Of a stretch of 36,044 nucleotides of DNA, positions 1 to 8,491 are shown in pieces. The notes beneath the pieces were generated by a model. That model was given only the letters and a program-made list of their open reading frames with translations, ran no database searches and had not been told where the DNA came from. The stretch's first letter is position 1; every line of letters starts with the position of its first letter. The DNA comes from Streptomyces bikiniensis (GTDB lineage Bacteria; Actinomycetota; Actinomycetes; Streptomycetales; Streptomycetaceae), in assembly GCA_000716465.1 (NCBI GenBank), contig JNWL01000057.1:1-36044 (forward strand), written 5' to 3'. The position numbers and the translations under genes were made by a program.

Positions 1-45
1 GTACTGCAGGGGGGACCCTGTGGGAGAGTAGGACACCGCCGAACA
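1..45 (+). rRNA. rrf: 5S ribosomal RNA, 3' fragment
   Basis: The first 44 or so bases match the 3' third of a Streptomyces 5S rRNA, including the GGGAGAGTAGG(A)CACCGCC closing strand. The gene is cut by the left end of the window; its first roughly 75 bases are missing. The exact 3' end is uncertain by a few bases. A strong terminator follows directly, as expected at the end of an rrn operon. Basis: recognition of the conserved 5S tail. Confidence 0.9.
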
Positions 46-56
46 ATCATTGTGGG

Positions 57-87
57 AAAGCCCCGCACCTCCTGGTGCGGGGCTTTT
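57..87 (+). terminator. rrn operon terminator
   Basis: A perfect 13-bp stem (57-69 pairing with 74-86) closes a TCCT loop and is followed by a short T run at 84-87. It lies 12 bases after the 5S rRNA and is a textbook intrinsic terminator, GC-rich with A and T flanks. Confidence 0.95.
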
Positions 88-142
88 CTGCGTTCGGGGC
101 CACCGGCGTGACCCCGTGCGCGGTGGTCCGGTGAGCTGAAGG

Positions 143-148
143 TAGGGT
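143..148 (+). promoter_or_regulatory. -10 box TAGGGT upstream of the phosphatidyltransferase gene
   Basis: TAGGGT matches the Streptomyces HrdB-type -10 consensus TAgggT. Transcription would begin near 155, leaving a leader of about 36 nt that contains the ribosome binding site AGGAGG at 178-183. No convincing -35 is visible. Confidence 0.4.
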
Positions 149-190
149 CAGGGGGCAACGTCGGCACCATCCCCAGCAGGAGGCCCCCGG

Positions 191-799
191 GTGGAGGTCC
201 AGGAGACTCGCGTTCAGACCGACCGGGTCCTCACCATCCCCAACATTCTCAGCATGGCGCGCCTCGTCGGCGTGCCGCTGTTTCTGTGGTTGATTCTCCG
301 CCCCGAGTTCGGCGGCCCCAAGAGCGACGGGTGGGCGCTTCTCGTCCTGGCGCTCAGTGGTGTCAGCGACTACCTCGACGGGAAACTCGCCCGACGCTGG
401 AACCAGATCAGCAGCCTCGGCCGGCTGCTCGATCCCGCCGCCGACCGCCTGTACATCCTGTCCACCCTCGTGGGCCTCACCTGGCGGGAGATCCTGCCGC
501 TCTGGCTGACCGTCGCCCTCCTGGCGCGTGAGGCCATGCTCCTGGTCATGGTGGGAATCCTCCGCCGACACGGCTACCCGCCGCCGCAGGTCAACTTCCT
601 CGGAAAAGCTGCGACTTTCAACCTCATGTACGCGTTCCCGTTGCTGCTTCTCAGTGACGGAACGGGCTGGCTTTCGTCACTCGCTGAAGTTTTCGGGTGG
701 GCCTTCGCCGGATGGGGTACAACTCTGTATTGGTGGGCAGGGATCCTCTACGTGGTCCAGGTCCGTCGACTCGTGAAGACGGATACCGAGGCCGATTGA
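191..799 (+). CDS. CDP-alcohol phosphatidyltransferase, probable cardiolipin synthase
   Basis: A 202-residue integral membrane enzyme of the CDP-alcohol phosphatidyltransferase family. The complete catalytic signature D60-x2-D63-G64-x2-A67-R68-x8-G77-x3-D81-x3-D85 is present; these aspartates bind the metal and CDP-diacylglycerol. Hydrophobic segments near 25-37, 46-58, 88-120 and 140-200 fit the usual six-helix fold. The GTG start at 191 is preceded by AGGAGG (178-183) with 7 nt spacing. To my recollection the syntenic S. coelicolor gene (SCO1389) was shown to be a eukaryote-type cardiolipin synthase, and the mycobacterial gene at the equivalent place is called pgsA2. Sequence alone cannot separate cardiolipin synthase from phosphatidylglycerophosphate synthase, so I infer the former from position. 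Confidence 0.9.
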   Translation: MEVQETRVQTDRVLTIPNILSMARLVGVPLFLWLILRPEFGGPKSDGWALLVLALSGVSDYLDGKLARRWNQISSLGRLLDPAADRLYILSTLVGLTWREILPLWLTVALLAREAMLLVMVGILRRHGYPPPQVNFLGKAATFNLMYAFPLLLLSDGTGWLSSLAEVFGWAFAGWGTTLYWWAGILYVVQVRRLVKTDTEAD

Positions 800-915
800 G
801 CCCGTTCCTTCTGTGTCGAGCAGCGTCGCCGGCAACAACGAGGACGTCCGTGGGCTACTGAGCGGACAGGCGAAGTCGGCAGGACCGTCATCTCTTGAAG
901 GAGGACGCTTCCGAC

Positions 916-3411
916 ATGAAGGCCGTCGTGATGGCCGGTGGCGAGGGAACCCGTCTTCGCCCCATGACCTCGAGCATGCCCAAGCCTCTTCTGCCGGTGG
1001 TGAACCGGCCGATCATGGAGCACGTCCTACGACTGCTCAAGAGGCACGGTCTCAACGAGACCGTCGTCACCGTTCAGTTTCTCGCCTCTCTGGTCCGAAA
1101 TTACTTCGGTGACGGCGAAGAGCTCGGGATGGAGCTCACCTATGCCAATGAGGAGAAGCCGCTCGGTACAGCGGGAAGCGTGAAGAACGCCGAGGAAGCG
1201 CTGAAGGACGACGCCTTCCTCGTCATCTCGGGGGACGCGCTCACCGATTTCGATCTCACCGATCTCATCGCCTTCCACAAGGAGAAGGGCGCACTCGTCA
1301 CGGTCTGCCTCACCCGGGTGCCGAACCCCCTGGAGTTCGGGATCACGATCGTCGACGAGGAGGGCAAGGTCGAACGCTTCCTGGAGAAGCCGACCTGGGG
1401 CCAGGTCTTCTCGGACACCGTGAACACGGGCATCTACGTGATGGAACCCGAGGTGTTCGACTACGTCGAGGCCGACACGTCGGTCGACTGGTCGGGGGAC
1501 GTCTTCCCGCAGCTCATGAAGGAGGGCAAGCCGATCTACGGCTATGTCGCCGAGGGCTACTGGGAGGACGTCGGTACGCACGAGAGCTATGTGAAGGCCC
1601 AGGCGGACGTCCTGGAGGGCAAGGTCCAGGTCGACATCGACGGCTTCGAGATCTCGCCCGGGGTGTGGGTCTCGGAAGGCGCCGAGGTGCACCCCGACGC
1701 CGTGCTGCGGGGACCGCTCTACATCGGTGACTACGCCAAGGTCGAGGCCGGTGCCGAGATCCGCGAGCACACCGTCGTCGGGTCGAACGTGGTCGTCAAG
1801 AGCGGGGCCTTCCTGCACAAGGCCGTCGTCCACGACAACGTCTACATCGGCCAGCAGAGCAATCTGCGCGGCTGTGTGATCGGCAAGAACACCGACGTCA
1901 TGCGGGCCGCCCGGATCGAGGACGGAGCCGTCATCGGGGACGAGTGCCTGGTCGGTGAGGAATCGATCGTGCAGGGCAACGTCCGGGTCTACCCGTTCAA
2001 GACGATCGAGGCCGGCGCGTTCGTCAACACCTCGGTCATCTGGGAGTCCCGGGGCCAGGCCCACCTCTTCGGCGCGCGCGGGGTCTCCGGCATCCTCAAC
2101 GTGGAGATCACCCCCGAGCTGGCCGTCCGCCTCGCGGGCGCGTACGCCACGACCCTGAAGAAGGGCTCGACCGTCACCACGGCCCGTGACCACTCCCGAG
2201 GCGCCCGCGCGCTGAAACGGGCGGTGATCTCGGCGCTGCAGGCCAGCGCCATCGACGTACGCGACCTGGAGAACGTACCGCTGCCGGTGGCGAGACAGCA
2301 GACCGCGCGCGGAAGCGCCGGCGGCATCATGATCCGGACCTCGCCCGGTGTGCCCGACTCCGTCGACATCATGTTCTTCGACGAGCGCGGCGCCGACCTC
2401 TCGCAGGGCGGGCAGCGCAAGCTCGACCGGGTGTTCGCGCGCCAGGAGTACCGGAGGGCCTTCCCCGGCGAGATCGGAGACCTCTCCTTCCCGGCGAGCG
2501 TCTTCGACTCGTACACCGGGTCGCTGCTGCGGAACGTCGACACCTCCGGGATCGCGGAGGCCGGCCTCAAGGTCGTCGTGGACGCCTCCAATGGCAGCGC
2601 CGGGCTCGTCCTGCCCAGCCTGCTCGGACGGCTCGGGGTCGACTCGCTGACGATCAACCCCGGTCTCGACGAGTCCAGGCCCACGGAGTCGGTCGAGAGC
2701 CGACGGGCCGGACTCGTACGGCTCGGGGAGATCGTGGCCTCGGCGCGCGCCGCGTTCGGCGTGCGGTTCGACCCCGTCGGCGAGCGTCTTTCGCTCGTGG
2801 ACGAGCGGGGCCGGATCATCGAGGACGACCGGGCGCTCCTGGTGATGCTGGACCTGGTGGCGGCCGAACGGCGCTCCGGGCGGGTCGCGCTGCCGGTGAC
2901 CACCACGCGGATCGCCGAGCAGGTCGCCGCGTACCACGGCACCCAGGTCGAGTGGACGACCACCTCGCCCGACGACCTCACCCGGGTCGGCCGGGAGGAG
3001 TCCACGATCTTCGGCGGCGACGGGCGCGGCGGGTTCATCGTGCCCGAGTTCAGCAGCGTCTTCGACGGGACCGCCGCCTTCGTGCGGCTGATCGGTCTCG
3101 TGGCGCGGACGCAGCTCACGCTGAGCCAGATCGACGCCCGGATCCCGCGGGCCCACGTCCTCAAGCGGGACATCGCGACCCCGTGGGCCGTGAAGGGGCT
3201 CGTGATGCGCAAGGTGGTCGAGGCGGCGGGCAACCGCTCCGTCGACACCACCGACGGCGTCCGGGTGGTCGAGGCCGACGGGCGCTGGGTGATGGTGCTG
3301 CCCGACCCGGCCGAAGCCGTCACCCATCTGTGGGCGGAAGGTCCCGACGACACCTCCGCGCAGGCCCTGCTCGACGAGTGGGCCGCGGTGGTCGACAGCG
3401 CAGGCAGCTGA
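916..3411 (+). CDS. Sugar nucleotidyltransferase (mannose-1-phosphate guanylyltransferase type) fused to a phosphomannomutase-like domain
   Basis: An 831-residue fusion. Residues 1-235 form a nucleotidyltransferase domain with the pyrophosphorylase loop G8-G9-E10-G11-T12-R13-L14-R15-P16 and an EKP motif (F155-L-E-K-P159). About 250-380 are left-handed beta-helix hexapeptide repeats. About 395-831 resemble phosphomannomutase/phosphoglucomutase. Start ATG 916 follows AAGGAGG at 898-904; an in-frame TTG at 895 lies before that site and is less likely. Expected role is NDP-sugar (probably GDP-mannose) synthesis for mannosylated lipids or proteins, but the sugar is not provable here. The mutase half looks catalytically degenerate: the serine loop reads R474-T-S476-P-G instead of TASHN, the metal loop D619-P-V-G-E623 instead of DGDAD, the sugar loop G701-D-G-R704 instead of GExS, and the phosphate loop L795-P-D-P-A instead of RPSGT. 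That half may be structural or regulatory. Confidence 0.88.
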   Translation: MKAVVMAGGEGTRLRPMTSSMPKPLLPVVNRPIMEHVLRLLKRHGLNETVVTVQFLASLVRNYFGDGEELGMELTYANEEKPLGTAGSVKNAEEALKDDAFLVISGDALTDFDLTDLIAFHKEKGALVTVCLTRVPNPLEFGITIVDEEGKVERFLEKPTWGQVFSDTVNTGIYVMEPEVFDYVEADTSVDWSGDVFPQLMKEGKPIYGYVAEGYWEDVGTHESYVKAQADVLEGKVQVDIDGFEISPGVWVSEGAEVHPDAVLRGPLYIGDYAKVEAGAEIREHTVVGSNVVVKSGAFLHKAVVHDNVYIGQQSNLRGCVIGKNTDVMRAARIEDGAVIGDECLVGEESIVQGNVRVYPFKTIEAGAFVNTSVIWESRGQAHLFGARGVSGILNVEITPELAVRLAGAYATTLKKGSTVTTARDHSRGARALKRAVISALQASAIDVRDLENVPLPVARQQTARGSAGGIMIRTSPGVPDSVDIMFFDERGADLSQGGQRKLDRVFARQEYRRAFPGEIGDLSFPASVFDSYTGSLLRNVDTSGIAEAGLKVVVDASNGSAGLVLPSLLGRLGVDSLTINPGLDESRPTESVESRRAGLVRLGEIVASARAAFGVRFDPVGERLSLVDERGRIIEDDRALLVMLDLVAAERRSGRVALPVTTTRIAEQVAAYHGTQVEWTTTSPDDLTRVGREESTIFGGDGRGGFIVPEFSSVFDGTAAFVRLIGLVARTQLTLSQIDARIPRAHVLKRDIATPWAVKGLVMRKVVEAAGNRSVDTTDGVRVVEADGRWVMVLPDPAEAVTHLWAEGPDDTSAQALLDEWAAVVDSAGS

Positions 3412-3512
3412 CGCGGTCGACCCGTCCGGCGGGTAGGTGCCCGAGGGGTGCCTCCCCGCCGGACGGAGGGGCCATTCGGCGGTATGCCGCACGACGTGCG
3501 ACGATGTGCGGC

Positions 3513-4439
3513 ATGTCGCAGCAGCCCCCCGTTCGGAGCACCGGATCACCGCCGCCGCGGCCGGACGCGTCCATGTCGCTGCTGAACAACGTGATCGACC
3601 ACGCCCTGGACGACGGGTACGCCGAGGCGACCGCGCGGCGCGCCGCCGAGGGCGGTGGGACGCCCCGCAGCGTGCGGGCGAAGCTCGGCGTCGCCGCCGG
3701 CCTGCTCCTCGCGGCCGCCGTGGTGACCGTCGGCGGGGCCGAGGCGCGGGTCTCCGCGCCGATCGTCGCCAAGGAGCGGCAGGAGCTGATCGACCGGATC
3801 GAGGCGGAGTCGTCGGGGGCCGACGGTCTGGAGCAGGACATCGAGCGGATCCGGGCCGAGGTCGGGGAGCGGCAGCGGCAGGCGCTCCAGGAGTACGGCG
3901 GGGACCAGGCCGAGCTGGTGGGGCTGCTCTCGGGCGCGACGCCGGTGCACGGCCCCGGGGTGCGGCTCGTCGTGGACGACGCCAAGGGCACCGACACCGG
4001 TGGCGGCGGACCGCGGGAGAGCAGCGGTTTCTCCGACACGGGCCGGGTCCGCGACCGGGACATGCAGCGCGTGGTCAACGGGCTGTGGGAGTCGGGCGCC
4101 GAAGCCGTCGCGATCAACGGGCAGCGGCTGACATCGCTGTCCGCGATCCGGGCCGCCGGCGACGCGATACTGGTCGACAACAAGCCGCTGGTGCCGCCGT
4201 ACACCGTCCTCGCGATCGGGAACGGGCAGAAGCTGAGCACCGCGTTCCAGGACAGCGCCGACGGGCAGTACCTGCACGCGCTGGTGGAGAACTTCGGGAT
4301 CAGGAGCAGCATCTCCGCCGAGGGCGACGTGCGCCTGCCGGCCGCGCCGAGCCTGACCGTACGTACCGCAGAGCCGAGGGGGGCCGGGGCGACGCCCTCC
4401 GGTCGGGCCACGGCCGACACAGGGAAGGGCACATCGTGA
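3513..4439 (+). CDS. DUF881 membrane-anchored protein
   Basis: A 308-residue protein: a cytoplasmic N-terminus with a conserved acidic stretch (MSLLNNVIDHALDDGYAEA), one membrane segment near 58-76, a coiled coil around 85-125, then the extracytoplasmic DUF881 domain to about 275. The tail is low complexity. It is the first of two DUF881 genes bracketing a small basic protein gene, a trio found across Gram-positives including Mycobacterium and Bacillus (YlxW/YlxX/sbp) next to division or envelope genes. Function is unknown. The start is uncertain: ATG 3504 and ATG 3513 lack a good ribosome site, and ATG 3573 begins exactly at the conserved stretch. I chose 3513 because related Streptomyces proteins, as I recall, begin MSQQPP. 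The stop overlaps the next start by 4 bases. Confidence 0.85.
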   Translation: MSQQPPVRSTGSPPPRPDASMSLLNNVIDHALDDGYAEATARRAAEGGGTPRSVRAKLGVAAGLLLAAAVVTVGGAEARVSAPIVAKERQELIDRIEAESSGADGLEQDIERIRAEVGERQRQALQEYGGDQAELVGLLSGATPVHGPGVRLVVDDAKGTDTGGGGPRESSGFSDTGRVRDRDMQRVVNGLWESGAEAVAINGQRLTSLSAIRAAGDAILVDNKPLVPPYTVLAIGNGQKLSTAFQDSADGQYLHALVENFGIRSSISAEGDVRLPAAPSLTVRTAEPRGAGATPSGRATADTGKGTS

Positions 4440-4768
4440 TCGCCGTACTGGGCCTGATCGTCGGAGTGGTGGTCGGACTGTTGGTCCGCCCCGAGGTTCC
4501 GGCGGTGGTCGAGCCCTATCTTCCGATCGCCGTGGTCGCCGCCCTCGATGCGGTCTTCGGCGGGCTGCGGGCCATGCTCGACGGGATCTTCGTGGACAAG
4601 GTCTTCGTGGTCTCCTTCCTGTCCAACGTGGTCGTGGCCGCGCTGATCGTCTTCCTCGGCGACAAGCTGGGCGTGGGCGCGCAGCTGTCGACCGGCGTGG
4701 TCGTCGTCCTCGGCATCCGGATCTTCTCCAACGCGGCCGCCATCCGGCGCCATGTCTTCCGGGCGTGA
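4436..4768 (+). CDS. sbp: Small basic protein (Sbp, DUF1290)
   Basis: A 110-residue membrane protein with three hydrophobic helices (about 1-17, 24-45 and 58-80) plus a hydrophobic stretch at 88-100, ending in a basic RRHVFRA tail. The sequence matches the Sbp/DUF1290 family. GTG 4436 overlaps the stop of the upstream DUF881 gene (GTGA), and its own TGA overlaps the next GTG in the same way, so the trio is probably one translationally coupled operon. The biochemical role is unknown; the family sits beside ftsZ-region genes in Bacilli, suggesting an envelope or division function. That is inference. Confidence 0.9.
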   Translation: MIAVLGLIVGVVVGLLVRPEVPAVVEPYLPIAVVAALDAVFGGLRAMLDGIFVDKVFVVSFLSNVVVAALIVFLGDKLGVGAQLSTGVVVVLGIRIFSNAAAIRRHVFRA

Positions 4769-5973
4769 GACCGATGAACGAGAACCCGCAGAACTCACAG
4801 AACCCGCAGAATCCCGAGGAGCCGGAGAGCCCCCGGGTCCCCCGGAACGCGCAGAGCCCGCAGAGCCCTCAAGGGCCGCCGGACCCCCGGGCTCCCCAAG
4901 CCCCCCGGAACCCCCAGGGCCCCCAGGGACCGGATCCGAGGGAACCCCGTGGCCCGGAGGTGCGGCGGCCCTCCGGGGAGCCCGGGGCTCCGACAGGGCC
5001 CGGGGCGGCCGGGACTCCGGAAAGGCCCGCCGTGCCCGAGGACGAGAGCACCCGGGCCCTCCGGAAGGTGGAGCCGCGCCCGCCCTCCCCGCACCCCCAC
5101 CAGCACCGGAAGCCCTCCGGCGAGGCCGTGCCCGGTACGCCCCCGGCCCCGGGCGGCGCGGACCGGGGCGTACGGGAGCCCGGAGTGTCCCCCGCGTCCG
5201 GTCCGTCCCCGGCCGCCGAACCGCCGGCCGCGGGCACGCCCGCACGGGACGAGCAGGGCGGGCGCCGCAGGCTGGTCTCCGCGCTGTGGCCGCCCAGAGT
5301 GACCCGGGCCCAACTCGTCGTCGCCCTGCTGCTGTTCGGCCTCGGGCTCGGCCTGGCCATCCAGGTCTCCTCGACCAGTGACAACAGCGCGCTCCGGGGC
5401 GCACGCCAGGAGGACCTGGTGCGCATCCTCGACGAGCTCGACGACCGCACGCAGCGCCTGGAGGACGAGAAGGCCCGCCTGGAGAAGCAGCGTTCCGAGC
5501 TGGAGTCCAGCTCGGACCAGGCCGAGGAGGCGCGCAAGCAGACCCGGGAGAAGGAGCGGCAGCTCGGCATCCTGGCCGGTACGGTCGCCGCCGAGGGGCC
5601 CGGCATCACCCTGTCCGTCGGAGACCCCACCGGGTCCGTCGAGTCGGACATGCTGCTCGACGCCATCCAGGAGCTGCGCGCGGCGGGCGCCGAGGCGATC
5701 CAGGTCAACGGCGTACGGGTGGTGGCGGACAGCTATTTCACCGGTAGCGGTGACGACATGCGGATCGATGGAACGAAGGTGGCCGCTCCGTACGTCTTCA
5801 AGGTCATCGGCAAGCCGGAGGATCTCGAGCCCGCGCTCAACATCCCCGGCGGTGTCGTGCAGACCCTCGAGAAGGAGCAGGCCACGGCCACGGTGGAGCG
5901 GTCGGCGAAGATCGTCGTCGACGCCTTGCGACCGGCGAAGCGGCCTGACTACGCTCAGTCGTCCTCGCAGTGA
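4765..5973 (+). CDS. DUF881 protein with a long proline-rich N-terminal arm
   Basis: A 402-residue second DUF881 protein. Residues 1 to about 165 are intrinsically disordered and very rich in Pro, Gln, Gly and Arg, with short NPQ/SPQ repeats near 8-60. One membrane helix follows near 178-196, then a charged coiled coil (about 210-262, many Glu/Lys/Arg), then the DUF881 domain. GTG 4765 overlaps the sbp stop (GTGA); ATG 4774 is the alternative. The arm should lie in the cytoplasm and is much longer than in the upstream paralogue, so it may be a scaffold or phosphorylation platform; this is inference. No known enzyme motif is visible. Confidence 0.85.
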   Translation: MRPMNENPQNSQNPQNPEEPESPRVPRNAQSPQSPQGPPDPRAPQAPRNPQGPQGPDPREPRGPEVRRPSGEPGAPTGPGAAGTPERPAVPEDESTRALRKVEPRPPSPHPHQHRKPSGEAVPGTPPAPGGADRGVREPGVSPASGPSPAAEPPAAGTPARDEQGGRRRLVSALWPPRVTRAQLVVALLLFGLGLGLAIQVSSTSDNSALRGARQEDLVRILDELDDRTQRLEDEKARLEKQRSELESSSDQAEEARKQTREKERQLGILAGTVAAEGPGITLSVGDPTGSVESDMLLDAIQELRAAGAEAIQVNGVRVVADSYFTGSGDDMRIDGTKVAAPYVFKVIGKPEDLEPALNIPGGVVQTLEKEQATATVERSAKIVVDALRPAKRPDYAQSSSQ

Positions 5974-6163
5974 GGAGGCGTACGAGGGGGGTCCCGCGAC
6001 AAGGGCAGGGCCTTGCGGGGGGTCGGCGCATCACAACGGTGGTGCGTGGTGGAAACTGTCCGGAGGATACGGACGTTGTGAAGGTGTCCGGGTCGGCAGG
6101 TGTGATGGATCTCGGTTCGTCCTGCCCCACGGGCGGGTCTGTTTCGGTCAAGGGGAATCGCCC

Positions 6164-6997
6164 GTGAAGTTGTTTGCGAAGTTGTTCGGCAAGAGCGCAC
6201 GCGAGGACGGCGGCAACGCCCGGCACCGCGCGCCGCGCCACGCCCAGAGCGAGGAGCAGGGCGGCGAGCGCCCGCTCTTCCGTGACGAGGTCGAGGGTCG
6301 GGGCGGTGACATTCCGGGCGCACCGGGCGCGTCTTCTGTTGACCCCGCCGGGGCCGCCCGCATAGGTTTCGGAGAACCATCGACCTCGAGTACGGGTGGA
6401 GGGTTTGCCCCCGACCCGTACGCGACACAGACCTCGGCGGGGCAGCCGCGGCAGGAGGATGCGTCCATGCCGGTGTGTACGAGGTGCGGTCACCGCAACG
6501 CGGCCGACAGCCGCTTCTGCTCCCACTGCGGCACGCCGCTGCGGGGCGGGGTCGCTCCCGAGCGCGCGTCGGAGACGACGTCCACGATCTCCATCTCGGG
6601 TCTGGAGGCCTACGACGCGGAGGTCACCGGCCAGACCGCGCTGCCCTCGCTCTCCCCGGAGGCGCTGGCGGCCGTGGAGGCGCTGCCGCCGGGCTCCGCG
6701 CTCCTCGTGGTGCGCCGGGGGCCGAACTCCGGCAGCCGGTTCCTCCTCGACGGGGAGCTGACGACGGCCGGCCGTCACCCGCAGAGCGACATCTTCCTGG
6801 ACGACGTCACGGTCTCCCGGCGGCACGTCGAGTTCCGGCGGGGGCAGGACGGCAGTTTCACCGTCTCCGACGTCGGCAGCCTCAACGGCACGTACGTCAA
6901 CCGCGAGCCGATCGACTCGGTCGTTCTGTCCAACGGTGACGAGGTGCAGATCGGCAAGTACCGGCTGGTCTTCTATTCGAGCCAGCGGGGCGTGTGA
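6164..6997 (+). CDS. garA: GarA/OdhI-type FHA-domain signalling protein with zinc ribbon
   Basis: A 277-residue protein. A basic N-terminus and a disordered stretch lead to a zinc ribbon (C105-x2-C108 and C119-x2-C122), then an E137-T-T-S-T141 motif matching the phosphorylatable ETTS of mycobacterial GarA, then an FHA domain (about 180-265) with the phosphothreonine-binding residues G203-R204, S218, H221 and N241-G242-T243. In Mycobacterium and Corynebacterium, PknB/PknG phosphorylation of the threonines makes FHA bind its own tail, releasing 2-oxoglutarate dehydrogenase and glutamate enzymes. GTG 6164 follows AAGGGGA (6150-6156), spacing 7. Neighbours (ftsR, bfn, merR, gcvP) match the garA locus. 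The zinc ribbon and extra 100 residues are additions relative to 162-residue GarA, so an orthologous target is likely but not certain. Confidence 0.85.
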   Translation: MKLFAKLFGKSAREDGGNARHRAPRHAQSEEQGGERPLFRDEVEGRGGDIPGAPGASSVDPAGAARIGFGEPSTSSTGGGFAPDPYATQTSAGQPRQEDASMPVCTRCGHRNAADSRFCSHCGTPLRGGVAPERASETTSTISISGLEAYDAEVTGQTALPSLSPEALAAVEALPPGSALLVVRRGPNSGSRFLLDGELTTAGRHPQSDIFLDDVTVSRRHVEFRRGQDGSFTVSDVGSLNGTYVNREPIDSVVLSNGDEVQIGKYRLVFYSSQRGV

Positions 6998-7028
6998 CGC
7001 CCCGGGGAACCCCCTTCAGGGAAGGTCC

Positions 7029-7772
7029 ATGCTGCGAACACCGACGGGCGGTGCCGGATCCGGCACCGCCACCGCGGGCGACAGGCTGGTCAGCATCGGC
7101 ACGGTGCTGAACCAGCTGCGCGACGAGTTTCCGGAAGTGACCATCTCCAAGATCCGGTTCCTGGAGGCCGAGGGGCTCGTCGAGCCCCGGCGGACGGCTT
7201 CCGGGTACCGGAAGTTCAGCCCGCAGGACGTGGAACGGCTCGCCCGGATCCTGCGGATGCAGCGGGACCACTACCTTCCGCTGAAGGTCATCCGCGAGCA
7301 CCTCGACGCCCTCGCCAGGGGGGAGCGGATCGAGCTCCCGGCGCCCGGGCGCCGACGGGACCTCCTGGAGGGGCCCTGGGAGCAGGAGGCGGAGCCGCCG
7401 GCCGCCGCGCGGCTCGGACGGGCCGAGCTGCTCGCCGCCGCCGAGGTCACCGAGGCCGAGCTCGCCGAGTGGGAGTCGTACGGTCTGATCGCCGAGACGG
7501 AGGGCGGGGGCTACGAGGCCGAGGCCGTCACCGTCGCCCGGCTCGTGGCGGATCTGGGGAGATTCGGTCTGGAGCCCCGCCACCTGCGGTCCGTGAAGGC
7601 GGCCGCCGACCGGGAGGCCGGACTGATCGAACAGGTGGTCGCACCGCTGCGCCGGCACCGCAATCCGCAGACCAGGGCCCATGCGGAGGCCACCGCCCAG
7701 GAGCTGGCCGCGCAGTCCGTACGGCTGCACGCGGCCCTGGTGCAGATCGCCCTGGGCGCCCGATCCAAGTGA
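7029..7772 (+). CDS. ftsR: MerR-family regulator, FtsR-like
   Basis: A 247-residue MerR-family protein. The winged helix-turn-helix lies at about 20-95 with the typical ISKIRFLEAEGLVEPRR and SGYRKFS elements. A second helical domain (about 135-245) follows a linker; no metal-binding cysteines are seen. It stands directly after the garA-like gene (31 bp gap), as Rv1828/FtsR does in Mycobacterium and FtsR in Corynebacterium, where the orthologue activates ftsZ. ATG 7029 has a GGGAAGG-like site just upstream. Orthology rests on synteny and domain layout; the target in this organism is not shown. Confidence 0.85.
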   Translation: MLRTPTGGAGSGTATAGDRLVSIGTVLNQLRDEFPEVTISKIRFLEAEGLVEPRRTASGYRKFSPQDVERLARILRMQRDHYLPLKVIREHLDALARGERIELPAPGRRRDLLEGPWEQEAEPPAAARLGRAELLAAAEVTEAELAEWESYGLIAETEGGGYEAEAVTVARLVADLGRFGLEPRHLRSVKAAADREAGLIEQVVAPLRRHRNPQTRAHAEATAQELAAQSVRLHAALVQIALGARSK

Positions 7773-7813
7773 CCCCGGAGGGGCCCGACTATCCAAACCG
7801 GTCGGGCACGTCC

Positions 7814-7819
7814 TAGGGT
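7814..7819 (+). promoter_or_regulatory. Leaderless -10 box of the bifunctional nuclease gene
   Basis: TAGGGT ends 6 nt before the GTG start at 7826, so transcription should begin on the start codon itself. No Shine-Dalgarno sequence is present, which agrees with a leaderless mRNA. No good -35 box is visible. Confidence 0.65.
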
Positions 7820-7825
7820 TGCTGT

Positions 7826-8299
7826 GTGAACGAGCTCGACGTTGTGGGTGTCCGAGTGGAAATGCCCTCCAATCAGCCGATCGTGCTCCTGCGTGAAGTG
7901 GGAGGCGATCGTTACCTCCCCATCTGGATCGGACCGGGGGAGGCGACCGCGATCGCCTTCGCGCAGCAGGGGATGGCCCCTCCGCGGCCGCTGACGCACG
8001 ACCTGTTCAAGGACGTGCTGGAGGCCGTGGGGCAGGAGCTCACCGAAGTCCGCATCACTGATCTGCGTGACGGGGTCTTCTATGCCGAACTGGTCTTCGC
8101 CAGCGGCGTCGAGGTGAGCGCCCGGCCGTCCGACGCGATAGCGCTGGCCCTCCGGACCGGGACACCGATCTTCGGCAGCGACGGCGTCCTGGACGACGCC
8201 GGCATCGCGATTCCGGACGAGCAGGAGGACGAGGTGGAGAAGTTCCGCGAATTCCTCGACCAGATCTCACCGGAGGACTTCGGGACCAACAGTCAGTGA
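7826..8299 (+). CDS. Bifunctional nuclease family protein (DUF151)
   Basis: A 157-residue protein of the bifunctional nuclease (BFN/DUF151) family, named for plant proteins with RNase and DNase activity. Conserved features are LPIWIGPGEA (about 31-40), DLFKDVLEA and the diagnostic ARPSDAIALALR segment (about 96-107). The C-terminal 30 residues are acidic. In Mycobacterium the orthologue (Rv1829) sits at the same place between two MerR genes. Nuclease activity of the bacterial members is largely untested. The GTG start at 7826 is supported by the leaderless promoter geometry. Confidence 0.9.
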   Translation: MNELDVVGVRVEMPSNQPIVLLREVGGDRYLPIWIGPGEATAIAFAQQGMAPPRPLTHDLFKDVLEAVGQELTEVRITDLRDGVFYAELVFASGVEVSARPSDAIALALRTGTPIFGSDGVLDDAGIAIPDEQEDEVEKFREFLDQISPEDFGTNSQ

Positions 8300-8401
8300 A
8301 ACCGGGCGGTACGGCCGGAGGCCGTTCGCGGGGCGTTGTCAGGGCATTCGAGTAGCCTTTCCCCGAAGAGAGACACGGGAAACCACTCTCAGGGTGATTA
8401 T

Positions 8402-8419
8402 CACTCGGCGTGCCGAGTG
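8402..8419. repeat. Perfect inverted repeat upstream of the second merR gene
   Basis: CACTCGGC and GCCGAGTG form an 18-bp perfect dyad with a GT centre. It is centred about 54 bp upstream of the predicted transcription start (near 8464) and ends 9 bp before the -35 box. The half-site CGAGTG recurs inside the promoter spacer at about 8440. It is a plausible regulator binding site. Confidence 0.55.
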
Positions 8420-8428
8420 TGGCGATCG

Positions 8429-8457
8429 TTGACGCACCCCGAGTGACTGCCTACCTT
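8429..8457 (+). promoter_or_regulatory. Promoter of the second merR gene
   Basis: TTGACG (8429-8434) and TACCTT (8452-8457) are separated by 17 bp, a good housekeeping-type promoter. Transcription from about 8464 would give a leader of nearly 30 nt that includes the GGAGGG site at 8478-8483. Confidence 0.7.
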
Positions 8458-8491
8458 CGTGTGGGCAGGTCAAGGACGGAGGGTCGGCGTG

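Noticed and set aside
1027..3549. An 840-codon open frame on the minus strand
   Set aside because: It mirrors the nucleotidyltransferase fusion gene, whose plus-strand product has clear domains; the antisense product is Arg/Gly/Val-rich with no family features.
6164..6997. FHA protein of a type VI or ESX secretion system
   Set aside because: No secretion genes nearby; the ETTS motif and gene neighbours fit GarA.
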